From the NCBI GenBank assembly GCA_900551895.1, contig URXX01000001.1, positions 1-64,000 on the forward strand: 64,000 nt of DNA, given 5' to 3'. This DNA is from an uncultured Lachnospiraceae bacterium. Its GTDB lineage: Bacteria > Bacillota > Clostridia > Lachnospirales > Lachnospiraceae. A program made the position numbers and the translations under genes. A model generated the notes under the pieces. That model had not been told where the DNA came from and did no database searches. It was given only the letters and a program-made list of their open reading frames with translations. Positions 24,340-33,012 of the stretch are shown here, piece after piece (the first letter of the stretch is position 1; each line of letters starts with the position of its first letter).

Positions 24340-25681
24340 GCAGATTAGCGAAAGAGAAATCATTTTAGGAATTTTACTTGAGATTACAAAGGAGGGCGGA
24401 TATAGCCACATTGTTCTTCGGAATACGTTGGAAAAATACCAGTATTTAGATAAAAAAGAACGTGCCTTTATTACAAGGGTTGTGGAAGGAACGCTGGAAC
24501 ATCTCATAGAGATTGATTATATCATCAATCAGTTTTCAAAAGTAAAGGTAAATAAAATGAAACCGGTCATCCGCACAATTATTAGGAACTCTGTCTATCA
24601 GATAAAATATATGGACAGTGTTCCTAATTCTGCTGTCTGCAACGAAGCGGTAAAATTGGCGGAAAAGAAAGGGTTTTTCCAATTAAAAGGATTTGTGAAC
24701 GGAGTATTACGGAATATTGACAGAAATGTAAGCAATATTCAATATCCCGATAAAAAGAATATGATAGAATATATGTCGATAAAATATTCTATGCCGATTT
24801 GGATATTGAAAGAATGGGAAAAATCCTATGATTGGTCTACAATAGAAAAAATGTTACAGGGATTTCTTTTGGAAAAGGGAACAACTGTCCGCTGTAATCT
24901 ACACAAGATTTCTAAGGAAGATTTGATGCATAAACTGGCAGAAGAACATGTGCAAGTGAAAGAGCATCCCTATCTTCCGTATGCACTGGAAATTTCGGGA
25001 TATAATTATCTCGGAGATTTGGAAAGTTTTCGGGAAGGTGATTTTCAAGTGCAGGATATTAGTTCCATGCTTGTTTCGGAGATTGCAGACCCGAAAGAAG
25101 ATGATTATATTATTGACGTCTGCTCTGCACCGGGAGGAAAGGCATTACATATGGCGGACAAACTGTGCGGAACAGGTTTTGTAGAGGCAAGAGATTTGAC
25201 GGAGTACAAAGTGAATCTGATAGAAGAGAATATTGGACGCTCCGGAATGAAAAATATCCGTGCGGTGCAGCAGGACGCACTTGTGTATGACGAGGCATCT
25301 AAGGAAAAAGCAGATATTGTTCTTGCCGACTTACCGTGTTCGGGACTTGGCGTTTTAGGGAAGAAAACAGATATCAAATATAAGATGACACGAGAAACGC
25401 AAAAAGAACTGAGCGACTTACAGAGAAAAATTCTGTCAGTTGTGCAGAGTTATGTAAAACCACAAGGAACGCTTGTATATAGTACGTGTACAATTAACGA
25501 TGAAGAAAATATGGAAAATGTACGGTGGTTTTTAGAGCAATATTCACAGTATCATTTAGTTTCCGTAAAGGACAGTCTTTGTGAAGGATTGAAACCGTCC
25601 GTAAAAGAGGGATGCTTACAGTTACTTTCGGGTGTACATGACAGTGACGGATTTTTTATAGCAAAGTTCAGAAAGGATTAG
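24332..25681 (+). CDS. rsmB: 16S rRNA (cytosine-967-C5)-methyltransferase
   Basis: A 449-residue protein combining an N-terminal NusB-like RNA-binding domain (1-140) with a Rossmann methyltransferase of the RsmB/NOL1 family. The SAM-binding segment is DVCSAPGGKALHMA. The two catalytic cysteines lie in DLPCSGLGVLGKK and YSTCTINDEEN. It uses SAM to make m5C967 in 16S rRNA. The start is ATG 24332 behind GAAGGGGAG. It is tightly packed with the neighbouring rlmN gene (1 bp gap). Confidence 0.93.
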   Translation: MTKQISEREIILGILLEITKEGGYSHIVLRNTLEKYQYLDKKERAFITRVVEGTLEHLIEIDYIINQFSKVKVNKMKPVIRTIIRNSVYQIKYMDSVPNSAVCNEAVKLAEKKGFFQLKGFVNGVLRNIDRNVSNIQYPDKKNMIEYMSIKYSMPIWILKEWEKSYDWSTIEKMLQGFLLEKGTTVRCNLHKISKEDLMHKLAEEHVQVKEHPYLPYALEISGYNYLGDLESFREGDFQVQDISSMLVSEIADPKEDDYIIDVCSAPGGKALHMADKLCGTGFVEARDLTEYKVNLIEENIGRSGMKNIRAVQQDALVYDEASKEKADIVLADLPCSGLGVLGKKTDIKYKMTRETQKELSDLQRKILSVVQSYVKPQGTLVYSTCTINDEENMENVRWFLEQYSQYHLVSVKDSLCEGLKPSVKEGCLQLLSGVHDSDGFFIAKFRKD

Positions 25682-25682
25682 T

Positions 25683-26726
25683 ATGGAGAAGAAAGATATT
25701 CGCTCTTATACGCCGGAAGAGTTAAAGAAAGAAATGGAAAGCATAGGCGAGAAGGCTTTCAGAAGTAAACAGATATATAGTTGGCTGCATGAAAAACTGG
25801 TAGATTCCTTTGATGAGATGACAAATTTATCGAAGGCATTGCGGGAAAAACTGGAGCAGAATTATGAAATTTATCCGGTGAAAATGGTGGAAAGACAGAT
25901 TTCCAAAATGGACGGAACGAATAAATTTCTGTTTGCCCTGCGGGATAATCATGTAGTGGAGAGTGTACTGATGCGTTATAAACACGGCAATTCTGTCTGC
26001 ATATCTTCTCAGGTGGGATGCCGTATGGGCTGCAGATTTTGCGCGTCTACTTTAGACGGTCTTGCAAGAAATTTAACGCCGTCAGAAATGCTCGGACAGA
26101 TTTATCAGATACAGAAAATTTCGGGGGAACGCGTTTCCAATATTGTGATTATGGGAACGGGCGAGCCTTTGGATAACTACGATAATTTTGTGCAGTTTAT
26201 TAAATTAATCAGTAATGAGAATGGATTACATATCAGTCAGAGAAATATTACCGTATCTACCTGCGGGATTGTCCCGAATATGAGACGGCTGGCGGAGGAA
26301 AAATTTCAGATTACATTGGCACTTTCTCTTCACGGCTCAACGCAGGAGAAGAGAAAAGAACTGATGCCGGTGGCAAATAAATATGATTTAAAGGAAGTAT
26401 TGGAAGCCTGTGATTATTACTTTGACAGGACGGGAAGACGAATTACATTCGAGTACAGTCTTGTGCAGGGAGTAAACGACAGGGAGGAAGATGCAAGAGA
26501 ATTAACGTCTATTTTAAAACCGCGTAACTGTCACTTAAATCTTATTCCGGTTAATCCGATTAAGGAGAGAAATTTTGAGAAACCGACACGGCAGAATGCG
26601 GAAAAATTCAAAAATAAACTTGAAAAAAGTGGAATAAATGTTACTATAAGAAGAGAAATGGGCTCGGATATTGACGGAGCCTGTGGACAACTTCGGAGAC
26701 GCTACTCGGAGGAAAGTAAAATATAA
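25683..26726 (+). CDS. rlmN: Dual-specificity 23S rRNA/tRNA A2-methyltransferase RlmN
   Basis: A 347-residue radical SAM enzyme methylating C2 of A2503 in 23S rRNA and A37 in some tRNAs. The iron-sulfur motif is CRMGCRFCAST. SAM-binding GTGEPLDNYDN and the SLHGSTQEKR region are present. The second catalytic cysteine is expected in the C-terminal GACGQL. The sequence looks like RlmN, not Cfr. It belongs to the rsmB-rlmN-prpC-prkC run of translation and signalling genes. Confidence 0.95.
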   Translation: MEKKDIRSYTPEELKKEMESIGEKAFRSKQIYSWLHEKLVDSFDEMTNLSKALREKLEQNYEIYPVKMVERQISKMDGTNKFLFALRDNHVVESVLMRYKHGNSVCISSQVGCRMGCRFCASTLDGLARNLTPSEMLGQIYQIQKISGERVSNIVIMGTGEPLDNYDNFVQFIKLISNENGLHISQRNITVSTCGIVPNMRRLAEEKFQITLALSLHGSTQEKRKELMPVANKYDLKEVLEACDYYFDRTGRRITFEYSLVQGVNDREEDARELTSILKPRNCHLNLIPVNPIKERNFEKPTRQNAEKFKNKLEKSGINVTIRREMGSDIDGACGQLRRRYSEESKI

Positions 26727-26736
26727 GGAGAAGCTT

Positions 26737-27477
26737 ATGAAGATATTTTCATTGACGGACATAGGCAGAAAGCGTGAAGTAAATCAGGATTATGTATATG
26801 TAACAGATAAACCTGTCGGTCACATTCCAAATCTGTTTGTTGTGGCAGACGGTATGGGAGGGCATAAGGCAGGAGATTTTGCGTCAAAATATGCAGTGCA
26901 GGTGTTAGAAGAACATATTAGAAACAATTCGGGAATGGGGCCGGAGACGATTATTACCGAGGCCGTTCAGGAAGCCAACCGCAAGATTGTGGAGAAGGCG
27001 AGAGAGAATACCGAAATGGAAGGAATGGGTACAACTCTAGTAGTTGGAACGATTATTGAGCATACACTGTATTTTGCCAATGTCGGAGACAGCAGATTGT
27101 ATTTAATCAGAGATGAGATAAAACAGTTGTCGAAGGATCATTCTCTCGTGGAGGAAATGGTTCGTTTAGGGGGGCTAAATGAAGAAGAAGCGAAACATCA
27201 TCCGGACAAAAATATTATTACAAGAGCAATCGGAGCGAAGGACGATGTAGAAGTGGACTTCTTTGAATATCGTTTGCAGAAAGGCGATGTTATTTTGATG
27301 TGTACAGACGGCCTGACCAACATGGTAGATGATGATGAGATTTTCAGAATTATCAAAGGCGGAAGAGACATTGTCGAGACTGCAATGCAATTAGTAGAAA
27401 AAGCAAATGAGAACGGCGGAAAGGACAATATAGGAATTGTGCTTGTCGAACCATTTGTGTGTGAGGTGAATGTATAA
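26737..27477 (+). CDS. prpC: PP2C-type Ser/Thr protein phosphatase (PrpC/Stp)
   Basis: A 246-residue manganese-dependent phosphatase. The metal-binding motifs are visible: DIGRKREVNQDY (first Asp region), VVADGMGGHKAGD, GDSRLYLIRD and CTDGLTNMVDD, with the last DNIG motif near GKDNIGIVL. It counteracts the neighbouring PASTA kinase. The start at 26737 follows AAGGAGAAG. An in-frame upstream start at 26671 would run through the end of rlmN and is rejected. Its stop overlaps the prkC start. Confidence 0.94.
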   Translation: MKIFSLTDIGRKREVNQDYVYVTDKPVGHIPNLFVVADGMGGHKAGDFASKYAVQVLEEHIRNNSGMGPETIITEAVQEANRKIVEKARENTEMEGMGTTLVVGTIIEHTLYFANVGDSRLYLIRDEIKQLSKDHSLVEEMVRLGGLNEEEAKHHPDKNIITRAIGAKDDVEVDFFEYRLQKGDVILMCTDGLTNMVDDDEIFRIIKGGRDIVETAMQLVEKANENGGKDNIGIVLVEPFVCEVNV

Positions 27478-29516
27478 TGAAAGATGGAATTTTTATAGGG
27501 GACCGCTATGAAGTGCTGAGCAAAGTCGGCTCGGGCGGAATGGCAGACGTATACAAAGGAAAAGACCATAAATTAAACCGTTTTGTAGCGATTAAGATTT
27601 TGAAAAAGGAATATAGGGAAGATGAACTTTTTGTAAGAAAGTTTCAATCGGAAGCGCAGGCGGCAGCAGGGCTTATGCACCCGAATATCGTCAATGTATA
27701 TGATGTCGGCGAGGAGAGCGGATTATACTACATGGTAATGGAACTTGTAGAAGGAATTACGCTGAAAGACTATATTACAAAGAAAGGTGTGTTATCGCCG
27801 AAAGAAGTAATCAGTATTGCCATTCAGGTTGCAAACGGAATTGAGGCGGCACATTTACACAATATTGTTCACAGAGATATTAAACCGCAGAACATTATGA
27901 TTTCCAAAGAGGGGAAAGTAAAGGTAACGGATTTTGGTATTGCGAAAGCGACATCATCAAATACAATCAGTACAAACGCACTCGGTTCTGTACATTATAC
28001 TTCGCCGGAGCAGGCAAGAGGCGGTTTCAGCGACTTTAAGAGTGATATTTATTCTCTCGGTATTACCATGTATGAAATGGTTACGGGACATCTTCCGTTT
28101 GACGGCGATACGGCAGTTTCCATTGCAATCAAACATTTGCAGGAGGAAATCACACCGCCGTCAGAATATGTGGAGGATATTCCGTTTAGTTTAGAACAGA
28201 TTATTTTGAAGTGTACGCAGAAAAGTGCGGACAGACGTTATCAGGATATTGCATCTTTAAAAGAAGATTTAAAACATTCTCTTGTAGATCCGGACGGTGA
28301 TTTTGTAGTTATCGGACCTATGCATGTGATGGATGAAACAGTTATGTTCAATCCTGATGATGTTCGCAAAGCGAAAAGAGATATCACATATGATGAGGAT
28401 GAGTTCTCGGAAGATGACTATGACGAAGATGATTTTGATGACTTTGAGGAAGATGACGATTACGATAAAAAAGGCCGTAAGAAGAATAGCGATGTAAATC
28501 CGAAAATGGCAAAAATGATGAAGATACTGACGATTGTAGCAGTTGTTATCATTGTATTTATTGTTGTGTTTATTGTCGGAAAAGCAACAGGACTTTTGAA
28601 ATTCGGTCCGTCTATCAATGTGGAAGACGATGCGGATAAAAATGCAAAAGTGAAAGTGCCTGATTTAAAAGGAATGACAGAAGCCGAAGCCGAAAAAGTT
28701 TTAAAAGATAAAAAATATGAAATGAAATTAGTTGTGGAGTCAGAAGAAGAGTCAACAACATATGAAAAAGGTCAGATTATCAGTCAGACTCCGGGAGCAA
28801 ACAAAGAGGCGAAGAAAAAATCTACAGTGAAAGTTGTAATCAGTTCCGGTAAAAAAGAAGAAACAAAATCTATTCCTGATGTATCGGGAAAAGATCAAAG
28901 CGAAGCGTTGAGAATATTAAATAATGCCGGATTTACAAATGTTAAAGTAGATACGTCAAGATTTGAAACAAGTTCTCAATATGAACAGGACGAAGTAATC
29001 CGAACAGAGCCTTCGGCCAACTCGGAAGTAGCATTAGATGCAGAAATCAATCTGATTGTAAGTCTTGGACAGAATAAACCCGAAGTGCCAAATGTTATCG
29101 GTATGACACAGGCAAGCGCTGTTTCGGCGTTGAAAGCAAAAGGACTTGAAGTTTCCGTAGAGGAAGATTACAGCGATAATACAGAAAAAGGAAAAGTATT
29201 CTATCAGAGTAAACGTGCAGGTTCCCGTGTGTCAGAGGGAAGCACAATTGTAATCCGCGTAAGCAAAGGAAAGAAACAGGTGGAAGTTACTGTTCCGGAT
29301 ATTATCGGAAAATCAAAAACATATGCGAAAAACAGTTTGGAATCACAGCAGTTAGGTTACAGAGAAGTATATCAGGACAGCGATTTGCCAAAGGATACTG
29401 TTATTTCCTGTGATCCGGGCTCAGGTAAGAGTGTTGTACAGGGAACAACTATTACGGTTTATATAAGCAGAGGTCCTGCAACAGACGGTGGTACAGGTAC
29501 AGAGTCAGGTAATTAA
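27477..29516 (+). CDS. prkC: PASTA-domain Ser/Thr protein kinase (PrkC/Stk)
   Basis: A 679-residue membrane kinase that senses peptidoglycan fragments or lipid II and phosphorylates cell-division, wall and translation factors. Kinase domain 1-270: glycine loop GSGGMADVYKG, catalytic HRDIKPQN, DFGIAK, activation segment TSPEQARGG. A strongly acidic juxtamembrane stretch follows (about 300-335, many D/E). One transmembrane helix is near 350-375. Four extracellular PASTA repeats then follow (starting VPDLKGMT, IPDVSGKD, VPNVIGMT and VPDIIGKS). The start overlaps the prpC stop (TAATG). Confidence 0.96.
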   Translation: MKDGIFIGDRYEVLSKVGSGGMADVYKGKDHKLNRFVAIKILKKEYREDELFVRKFQSEAQAAAGLMHPNIVNVYDVGEESGLYYMVMELVEGITLKDYITKKGVLSPKEVISIAIQVANGIEAAHLHNIVHRDIKPQNIMISKEGKVKVTDFGIAKATSSNTISTNALGSVHYTSPEQARGGFSDFKSDIYSLGITMYEMVTGHLPFDGDTAVSIAIKHLQEEITPPSEYVEDIPFSLEQIILKCTQKSADRRYQDIASLKEDLKHSLVDPDGDFVVIGPMHVMDETVMFNPDDVRKAKRDITYDEDEFSEDDYDEDDFDDFEEDDDYDKKGRKKNSDVNPKMAKMMKILTIVAVVIIVFIVVFIVGKATGLLKFGPSINVEDDADKNAKVKVPDLKGMTEAEAEKVLKDKKYEMKLVVESEEESTTYEKGQIISQTPGANKEAKKKSTVKVVISSGKKEETKSIPDVSGKDQSEALRILNNAGFTNVKVDTSRFETSSQYEQDEVIRTEPSANSEVALDAEINLIVSLGQNKPEVPNVIGMTQASAVSALKAKGLEVSVEEDYSDNTEKGKVFYQSKRAGSRVSEGSTIVIRVSKGKKQVEVTVPDIIGKSKTYAKNSLESQQLGYREVYQDSDLPKDTVISCDPGSGKSVVQGTTITVYISRGPATDGGTGTESGN

Positions 29517-29530
29517 CAGTAGGAAAAAAG

Positions 29531-30409
29531 ATGCAGGGAAAAATTATAAAAGGAATTGCCGGATTCTACTACGTTCACGTAGTAGAATTTGGCATTTATG
29601 AATGTAAAGCAAAAGGAGCGTTTCGCAAGGAAAAGGTAAAATTACTTGTGGGCGATAACGTGGAAATAGATGTATTGGACGAAGAAAAGAAACTTGGAAA
29701 TGTAGTCGGACTATTGCCGAGAGAGAATGAACTTATCCGTCCGGCAGTAGCCAATATTGATCAAGCACTTGTTGTATTTGCCATTACAAAACCAAAGCCT
29801 CATTTCAATTTACTGGACAGATTTCTTGTCATGATGGAGAGTAAAAAAATTCCTATTATACTATGTTTCAATAAGAAAGATATTGCTGAGGAAAAAGAAA
29901 TTCGGGAATTAGAAGAAATTTATGAGTTCTGTGGCTATCGGATTATTTTTACGAGTGCAAAAGAGGAAGAAAATATCAAATTGGTAAAAGAAGTGTTACA
30001 GGGAAAAACAACAGCCGTGGCAGGTCCTTCGGGAGTTGGAAAATCATCTCTAATCAATCTGTTTCAATCGGCAATTCAAATGGAAACAGGGAGCATCAGT
30101 GAGAAAATAGAAAGAGGAAAACATACGACGCGTCATTCGGAATTAATTCCGATTGATGAGGAGTCTTATATTATGGATACGCCCGGATTCAGTTCGCTGT
30201 ATGTAAATGCATTTGAAAAGGAAGAATTGAAATACTATTTTCCGGAGTTTGAGCAGTATGAGGGATTATGTAAATTTAACGGCTGCGACCATATCCATGA
30301 GCCGAATTGTGCGGTGAAACAGGCTGTGGAGGAAGGAAAAATCCACAGAGTAAGATACGAAAATTATATGGAAATGTATAAAGAATTACAGGAGAAAAGG
30401 AGATACTGA
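29531..30409 (+). CDS. rsgA: Ribosome small-subunit-dependent GTPase A
   Basis: A 292-residue circularly permuted GTPase aiding late 30S maturation. It has an N-terminal OB domain (1-70), then GTPase motifs in permuted order: G4 NKKD, G5 TSAKE, G1 GPSGVGKSS, G2 RGKHTTRH and G3 DTPG. The C-terminal zinc site is C-x-FNGCDHIHEPNC. The start ATG 29531 has AGGAAAAAAG upstream. It is followed by rpe after 2 bp. Confidence 0.95.
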   Translation: MQGKIIKGIAGFYYVHVVEFGIYECKAKGAFRKEKVKLLVGDNVEIDVLDEEKKLGNVVGLLPRENELIRPAVANIDQALVVFAITKPKPHFNLLDRFLVMMESKKIPIILCFNKKDIAEEKEIRELEEIYEFCGYRIIFTSAKEEENIKLVKEVLQGKTTAVAGPSGVGKSSLINLFQSAIQMETGSISEKIERGKHTTRHSELIPIDEESYIMDTPGFSSLYVNAFEKEELKYYFPEFEQYEGLCKFNGCDHIHEPNCAVKQAVEEGKIHRVRYENYMEMYKELQEKRRY

Positions 30410-30411
30410 TA

Positions 30412-31074
30412 ATGAAATATATATTAGCACCGTCCATTTTGGCGGCGGATTTTAAAAATTTGGGGGAAGAAATTCAGGCAACAGAAAAAAATGGAGCGGA
30501 GTATCTTCATTTTGATGTTATGGACGGATTATTTGTACCGAGTATTTCCTTTGGAATGCCTGTGTTACAATCAATCAAAAGTTGTACAAATCAGGTGATT
30601 GACGCTCACTTAATGATAAATGAGCCGATTCGTTATGTGGAAGCATTTCAGAAAGCGGGGGCAGATTTAATTACTATTCATTTGGAAGCCTGCGAGGATG
30701 TGCATAAAACCATTGCGAAAATTAAAGAGTGTGGAATGAAAGCGGGTATTTCTATTTGTCCCGACACGCCGGTATCTGCTTTAGAGGAATATGTAAATGA
30801 AGTGGATATGGTATTGATTATGTCCGTACATCCGGGATTTGGAGGACAGAAATTTATCGAGGACTCTCTGACAAAAATCCGTATGACAAGAGAAATGTTG
30901 AACAGATACGGTTTGGAAACGGATATTCAGGTTGACGGCGGTATCTATACGTCAAATGTAGAAAATGTGTTAAAAGCAGGGGCGAATATTATTGTAGCCG
31001 GCTCAGCCATTTTCAAAGGGGACGCAAAAGAAAACACAAGAGAGTTTATGGAGATTTTAAATAGATATGAATAA
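30412..31074 (+). CDS. rpe: Ribulose-phosphate 3-epimerase
   Basis: A 220-residue TIM-barrel enzyme interconverting ribulose-5-phosphate and xylulose-5-phosphate in the pentose phosphate pathway. It has N-terminal LAPSILAADF, metal-site HFDVMDGLFVPSISFG and DAHLMI, and C-terminal MSVHPGFGGQKF, QVDGGI and VAGSAIF. Length is standard. The end overlaps thiN by 8 bp. Confidence 0.96.
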   Translation: MKYILAPSILAADFKNLGEEIQATEKNGAEYLHFDVMDGLFVPSISFGMPVLQSIKSCTNQVIDAHLMINEPIRYVEAFQKAGADLITIHLEACEDVHKTIAKIKECGMKAGISICPDTPVSALEEYVNEVDMVLIMSVHPGFGGQKFIEDSLTKIRMTREMLNRYGLETDIQVDGGIYTSNVENVLKAGANIIVAGSAIFKGDAKENTREFMEILNRYE

Positions 31075-31726
31075 GCGTGCGGTGATTGTAAGCGGCGGAA
31101 TGCTTCAGGAAGAATTTGTATCGGCAAAACTGAGAGAATTGGAATATGATGTTCTTATCGGTGTGGATAGAGGTGTGGAATTTTTATATCGGCATCAAAT
31201 AAGACCGAATTATATTGTCGGCGATTTTGACAGCCTTTCAGAAGAAATTGTACAGTTTTATCGGGAAAATACGGATGTTTTTATCCGAAAGTTTAATCCG
31301 GAAAAAGATTTTTCCGATACGGAGATTGCGGTTCATCAGGCATTGGAGTTAAACTGTGAAGAACTTATCCTTTTGGGAGCAACGGGAAATCGTATCGATC
31401 ATGTTCTTGCAAATATTCAAGTGCTGACAATTCCGCACAGAAAAGGAGTTCATGCAGAAATTATAGATGAAAATAACAGGATTTATCTTATAGAGCGTGA
31501 AGTTGTATTAGAAAAAGCAAAAATGTACGGAAAATATTTTTCTGTATTTCCGTTGGACAGATGTATAGAAAAATTTTCCATTGTCGGAGCAAAATATCCG
31601 CTGCACAATCACAGATTATGTCCGTATGACAGTCTGTGCGTCAGCAATCAGGCAGAGGAAGAACAGGTGAAAATAACATTTTCGGAAGGGATTGTTATTC
31701 TGATAGAAGCAAGAGAAGAAAATTAG
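31067..31726 (+). CDS. thiN: Thiamine pyrophosphokinase
   Basis: A 219-residue enzyme transferring pyrophosphate from ATP to thiamine. Conserved segments are GVDRGVEFL, YIVGDFDSLS, KDFSDTEIAVHQAL, LGATGNRIDHVLANI and the C-terminal thiamine-binding part LHNHRLCPYDSLCVSNQ. It is the last gene of the operon before the integrated element. About 25 bp after its stop lies the original ribosome site of ychF, so ychF probably followed thiN directly before integration. Confidence 0.92.
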   Translation: MNKRAVIVSGGMLQEEFVSAKLRELEYDVLIGVDRGVEFLYRHQIRPNYIVGDFDSLSEEIVQFYRENTDVFIRKFNPEKDFSDTEIAVHQALELNCEELILLGATGNRIDHVLANIQVLTIPHRKGVHAEIIDENNRIYLIEREVVLEKAKMYGKYFSVFPLDRCIEKFSIVGAKYPLHNHRLCPYDSLCVSNQAEEEQVKITFSEGIVILIEAREEN

Positions 31727-31753
31727 AAAATAAAATGAAGGCGAGGATAAAGT

Positions 31754-31772
31754 AAATGAAATTAGGTATCGT
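31754..31772 (+). repeat. attL core of the ychF-targeting element
   Basis: AAATGAAATTAGGTATCGT, identical over 19 nt to 45924-45942, where it forms the true start of ychF. The sequence diverges directly after it (TTATTATG here, GGGATTAC in ychF). It marks the left boundary of the composite element. Confidence 0.88.
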
Positions 31773-31824
31773 TATTATGAGCCTGATTTCATGTGTGTAC
31801 ATGTGTGTACGTATAAGTCATTAA
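31756..31824 (+). CDS. Leader peptide left by integration into ychF
   Basis: A 22-codon frame begins with the ychF codons for MKLGIV and continues into element DNA (IMSLISCV...). It stops at 31824. It uses the former ychF ribosome site and is probably translated, but may have no function. The internal att copy encodes a shorter version with the same first residues. Confidence 0.4.
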   Translation: MKLGIVIMSLISCVYMCVRISH

Positions 31825-31920
31825 AAGCCTTTAAATGCTGATAGTTAGAGCATTTAGCGGATTTTTGACTAGGATATAATTCTATATAATTTGATTGAAA
31901 TTCATATAAGTTTTTGAAAA

Positions 31921-31942
31921 ATGGCTCACTTTGTGGCCCACT
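31921..31942 (+). repeat. Integrase arm-type repeats, left end
   Basis: ATGGCTCACT (31921-31930) and GTGGCCCACT (31933-31942), a 12-nt period. The same pair occurs at 33329-33350 and a matching pair at 45842-45862 at the right end. Confidence 0.6.
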
Positions 31943-32015
31943 GATTTTTGAATGTTTTTGAAGCCCTATACAGTAAATATGAACCTTATAGAAGGCAATA
32001 ATTACATAAAAAGAG

Positions 32016-32044
32016 TTGATATTTTCACCAAGATATCATATACT
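32016..32044 (+). promoter_or_regulatory. Promoter of the toxin-antitoxin operon
   Basis: TTGATA (32016-32021), 17-nt spacer, TATACT (32039-32044). Transcription should begin near 32051, just before the antitoxin repeats. Confidence 0.7.
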
Positions 32045-32067
32045 ATTCTTAGATAGAGGACTATCTT

Positions 32068-32145
32068 CGGGAGAGTTCCTGCCATATAAGTGGAAGATTT
32101 TAAACTCGGGAGAGTTCCTGCCATATAAGTGGAGAATTTTAAACT
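32068..32145 (+). ncRNA. Type III antitoxin RNA (ToxI-like), two 39-nt repeats
   Basis: Two exact-length tandem repeats, 32068-32106 and 32107-32145, begin CGGGAGAGTTCCTGCC and end TTTTAAACT. They differ only by an AG/GA swap inside GGAAGATT versus GGAGAATT. In type III systems such repeats are processed by the toxin into short pseudoknotted RNAs that assemble with it and inhibit it. Position (promoter, repeats, terminator, toxin gene) fits exactly. Two copies is at the low end for the class. Confidence 0.82.
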
Positions 32146-32147
32146 CA

Positions 32148-32172
32148 AAGGGAGCGTTAGCTCCCTTATTTT
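32148..32172 (+). terminator. Attenuating terminator between antitoxin RNA and toxin
   Basis: AAGGGAGC/GCTCCCTT (32148-32155 with 32160-32167), 4-nt loop, then TATTTT. In type III systems this leaky terminator sets a high ratio of antitoxin RNA to toxin mRNA. Confidence 0.82.
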
Positions 32173-32201
32173 CGTATAAGGAGAAATAAAAGGAGATACG
32201 G

Positions 32202-32786
32202 ATGGAAGAATTCAAATTATATAGTGTTTCGGACGATTATGTGGAATGGTTGCGTAAGGAATTTCCAAACGTATATTCCAATAAAGTTAATTCTAGAACG
32301 CATACTAGAAAATATTTAGGTGTGGTTTTGCAGATTGGACAATATCATTATTATGTGCCAATGTCATCACCGAAAGATTCAGATTATCAGATTGCAGGAA
32401 AAAATAAAGTCATTAAGAAAAGCATTGTGCCGATTATTCGAATTGTGGTGAAAAATAAAGATGGTGAAAAAGAATTGAAGGGAACACTTAGAATCAGTCA
32501 TATGATCCCGGTACCCACTTCAGAACTTGAATTATATGATTTGGAAAATGAATCAGATAGTACATATAAAGACCTTGTTCACAATGAAATGATTTTTATC
32601 CGTAAACATCGTGAGAAAATTATTTCAAATGCAAAAGTAATGTACAAGCAAAAAGCAGCAAATGATACAACGGCAGGATATGTGAAATCAGCGCTGGATT
32701 TTCAAGCACTTGAAGAGTTATGTGATAAGTACGAGAAAGCAAAGGAGGTGTTGAACCATGTGTTACTTGATTGCAAAGAAATTTGA
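32202..32786 (+). CDS. ToxN/AbiQ-family type III toxin (endoribonuclease)
   Basis: A 194-residue protein resembling ToxN and AbiQ. An N-terminal KLYSVSDDYVEWL segment comes first. The core motif is RKYLGVVLQIGQYHYYVPMSSPK (P53-K58 equals the conserved PLxSPK). HMIPVP follows, then the late helix LVHNEMIFIRKHREKIISNA. Family members are KptA-unrelated endoRNases that cut mRNA when freed from their RNA antitoxin, giving phage-induced abortive infection or plasmid-type stabilisation. AAGGAGATACGG precedes the ATG. Its last 29 bp overlap the next small gene. The catalytic residue was not assigned. Confidence 0.85.
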   Translation: MEEFKLYSVSDDYVEWLRKEFPNVYSNKVNSRTHTRKYLGVVLQIGQYHYYVPMSSPKDSDYQIAGKNKVIKKSIVPIIRIVVKNKDGEKELKGTLRISHMIPVPTSELELYDLENESDSTYKDLVHNEMIFIRKHREKIISNAKVMYKQKAANDTTAGYVKSALDFQALEELCDKYEKAKEVLNHVLLDCKEI

Positions 32787-32982
32787 TAGTATAGGAAGTT
32801 TGGCGTTGCAGACTACTCATGGTCAGCATTTAGTGGACTTTAAAAGAAAATTAATTAATAAAATAGGATATGACGATATTCAACTTATAACAATCAGCAG
32901 ACCATCGGCTTATGGAGAATATGAGCCATATCATTTTGTGGATACGGAAGAAGAGTTTGAAAAACAACTTGTAAATATGTAA
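32758..32982 (+). CDS. Small conserved protein coupled to the toxin (DUF6718-like)
   Basis: A 74-residue protein starting MCYLIAKKFDSIGSLALQT and continuing HLVDFKRKLINKIGYDDIQLITISRPSAYGEYEPYHFV, with an acidic C-terminus. It resembles the small DUF6718 family by memory, function unknown. It begins inside the last codons of the toxin gene in another frame, with AAAGGAGG upstream, so the two are co-translated. It could modulate the toxin or be a separate accessory factor. It has no signal peptide or membrane segment. It is followed by a terminator that copies the one upstream of the toxin. Confidence 0.7.
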   Translation: MCYLIAKKFDSIGSLALQTTHGQHLVDFKRKLINKIGYDDIQLITISRPSAYGEYEPYHFVDTEEEFEKQLVNM

Positions 32983-32987
32983 TCAAA

Positions 32988-33012
32988 TGGGGAGCATTGC
33001 TCCCTTGTTTTC
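32988..33012 (+). terminator. Terminator after the toxin operon, duplicate of the upstream one
   Basis: GGGAGC-ATT-GCTCCC (32990-33004) followed by TTGTTTT. The next bases (CGTATAAG.AGAAATAAAA) also repeat the leader that follows the terminator at 32148. Confidence 0.8.

Larger units (their letters stand above)
31727..32201 (+). other. Left end of the integrated element (gene-poor)
   Basis: 475 bp between thiN and the toxin gene. In order it holds the former ychF ribosome site (AGGCGAGGATAA), the att core at 31754, a 22-codon leader frame, the TGGC(T/C)CAC arm repeats at 31921, a promoter, the two 39-nt antitoxin repeats and a terminator. Its first 225 bp are nearly identical to 33,182-33,390. 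Confidence 0.85.

Noticed and set aside
32068..32145. Possible CRISPR array because of tandem repeats
   Set aside because: The two 39-nt units are directly adjacent with no spacers, there are no cas genes, and the context (promoter, terminator, ToxN-like gene) matches a type III antitoxin.
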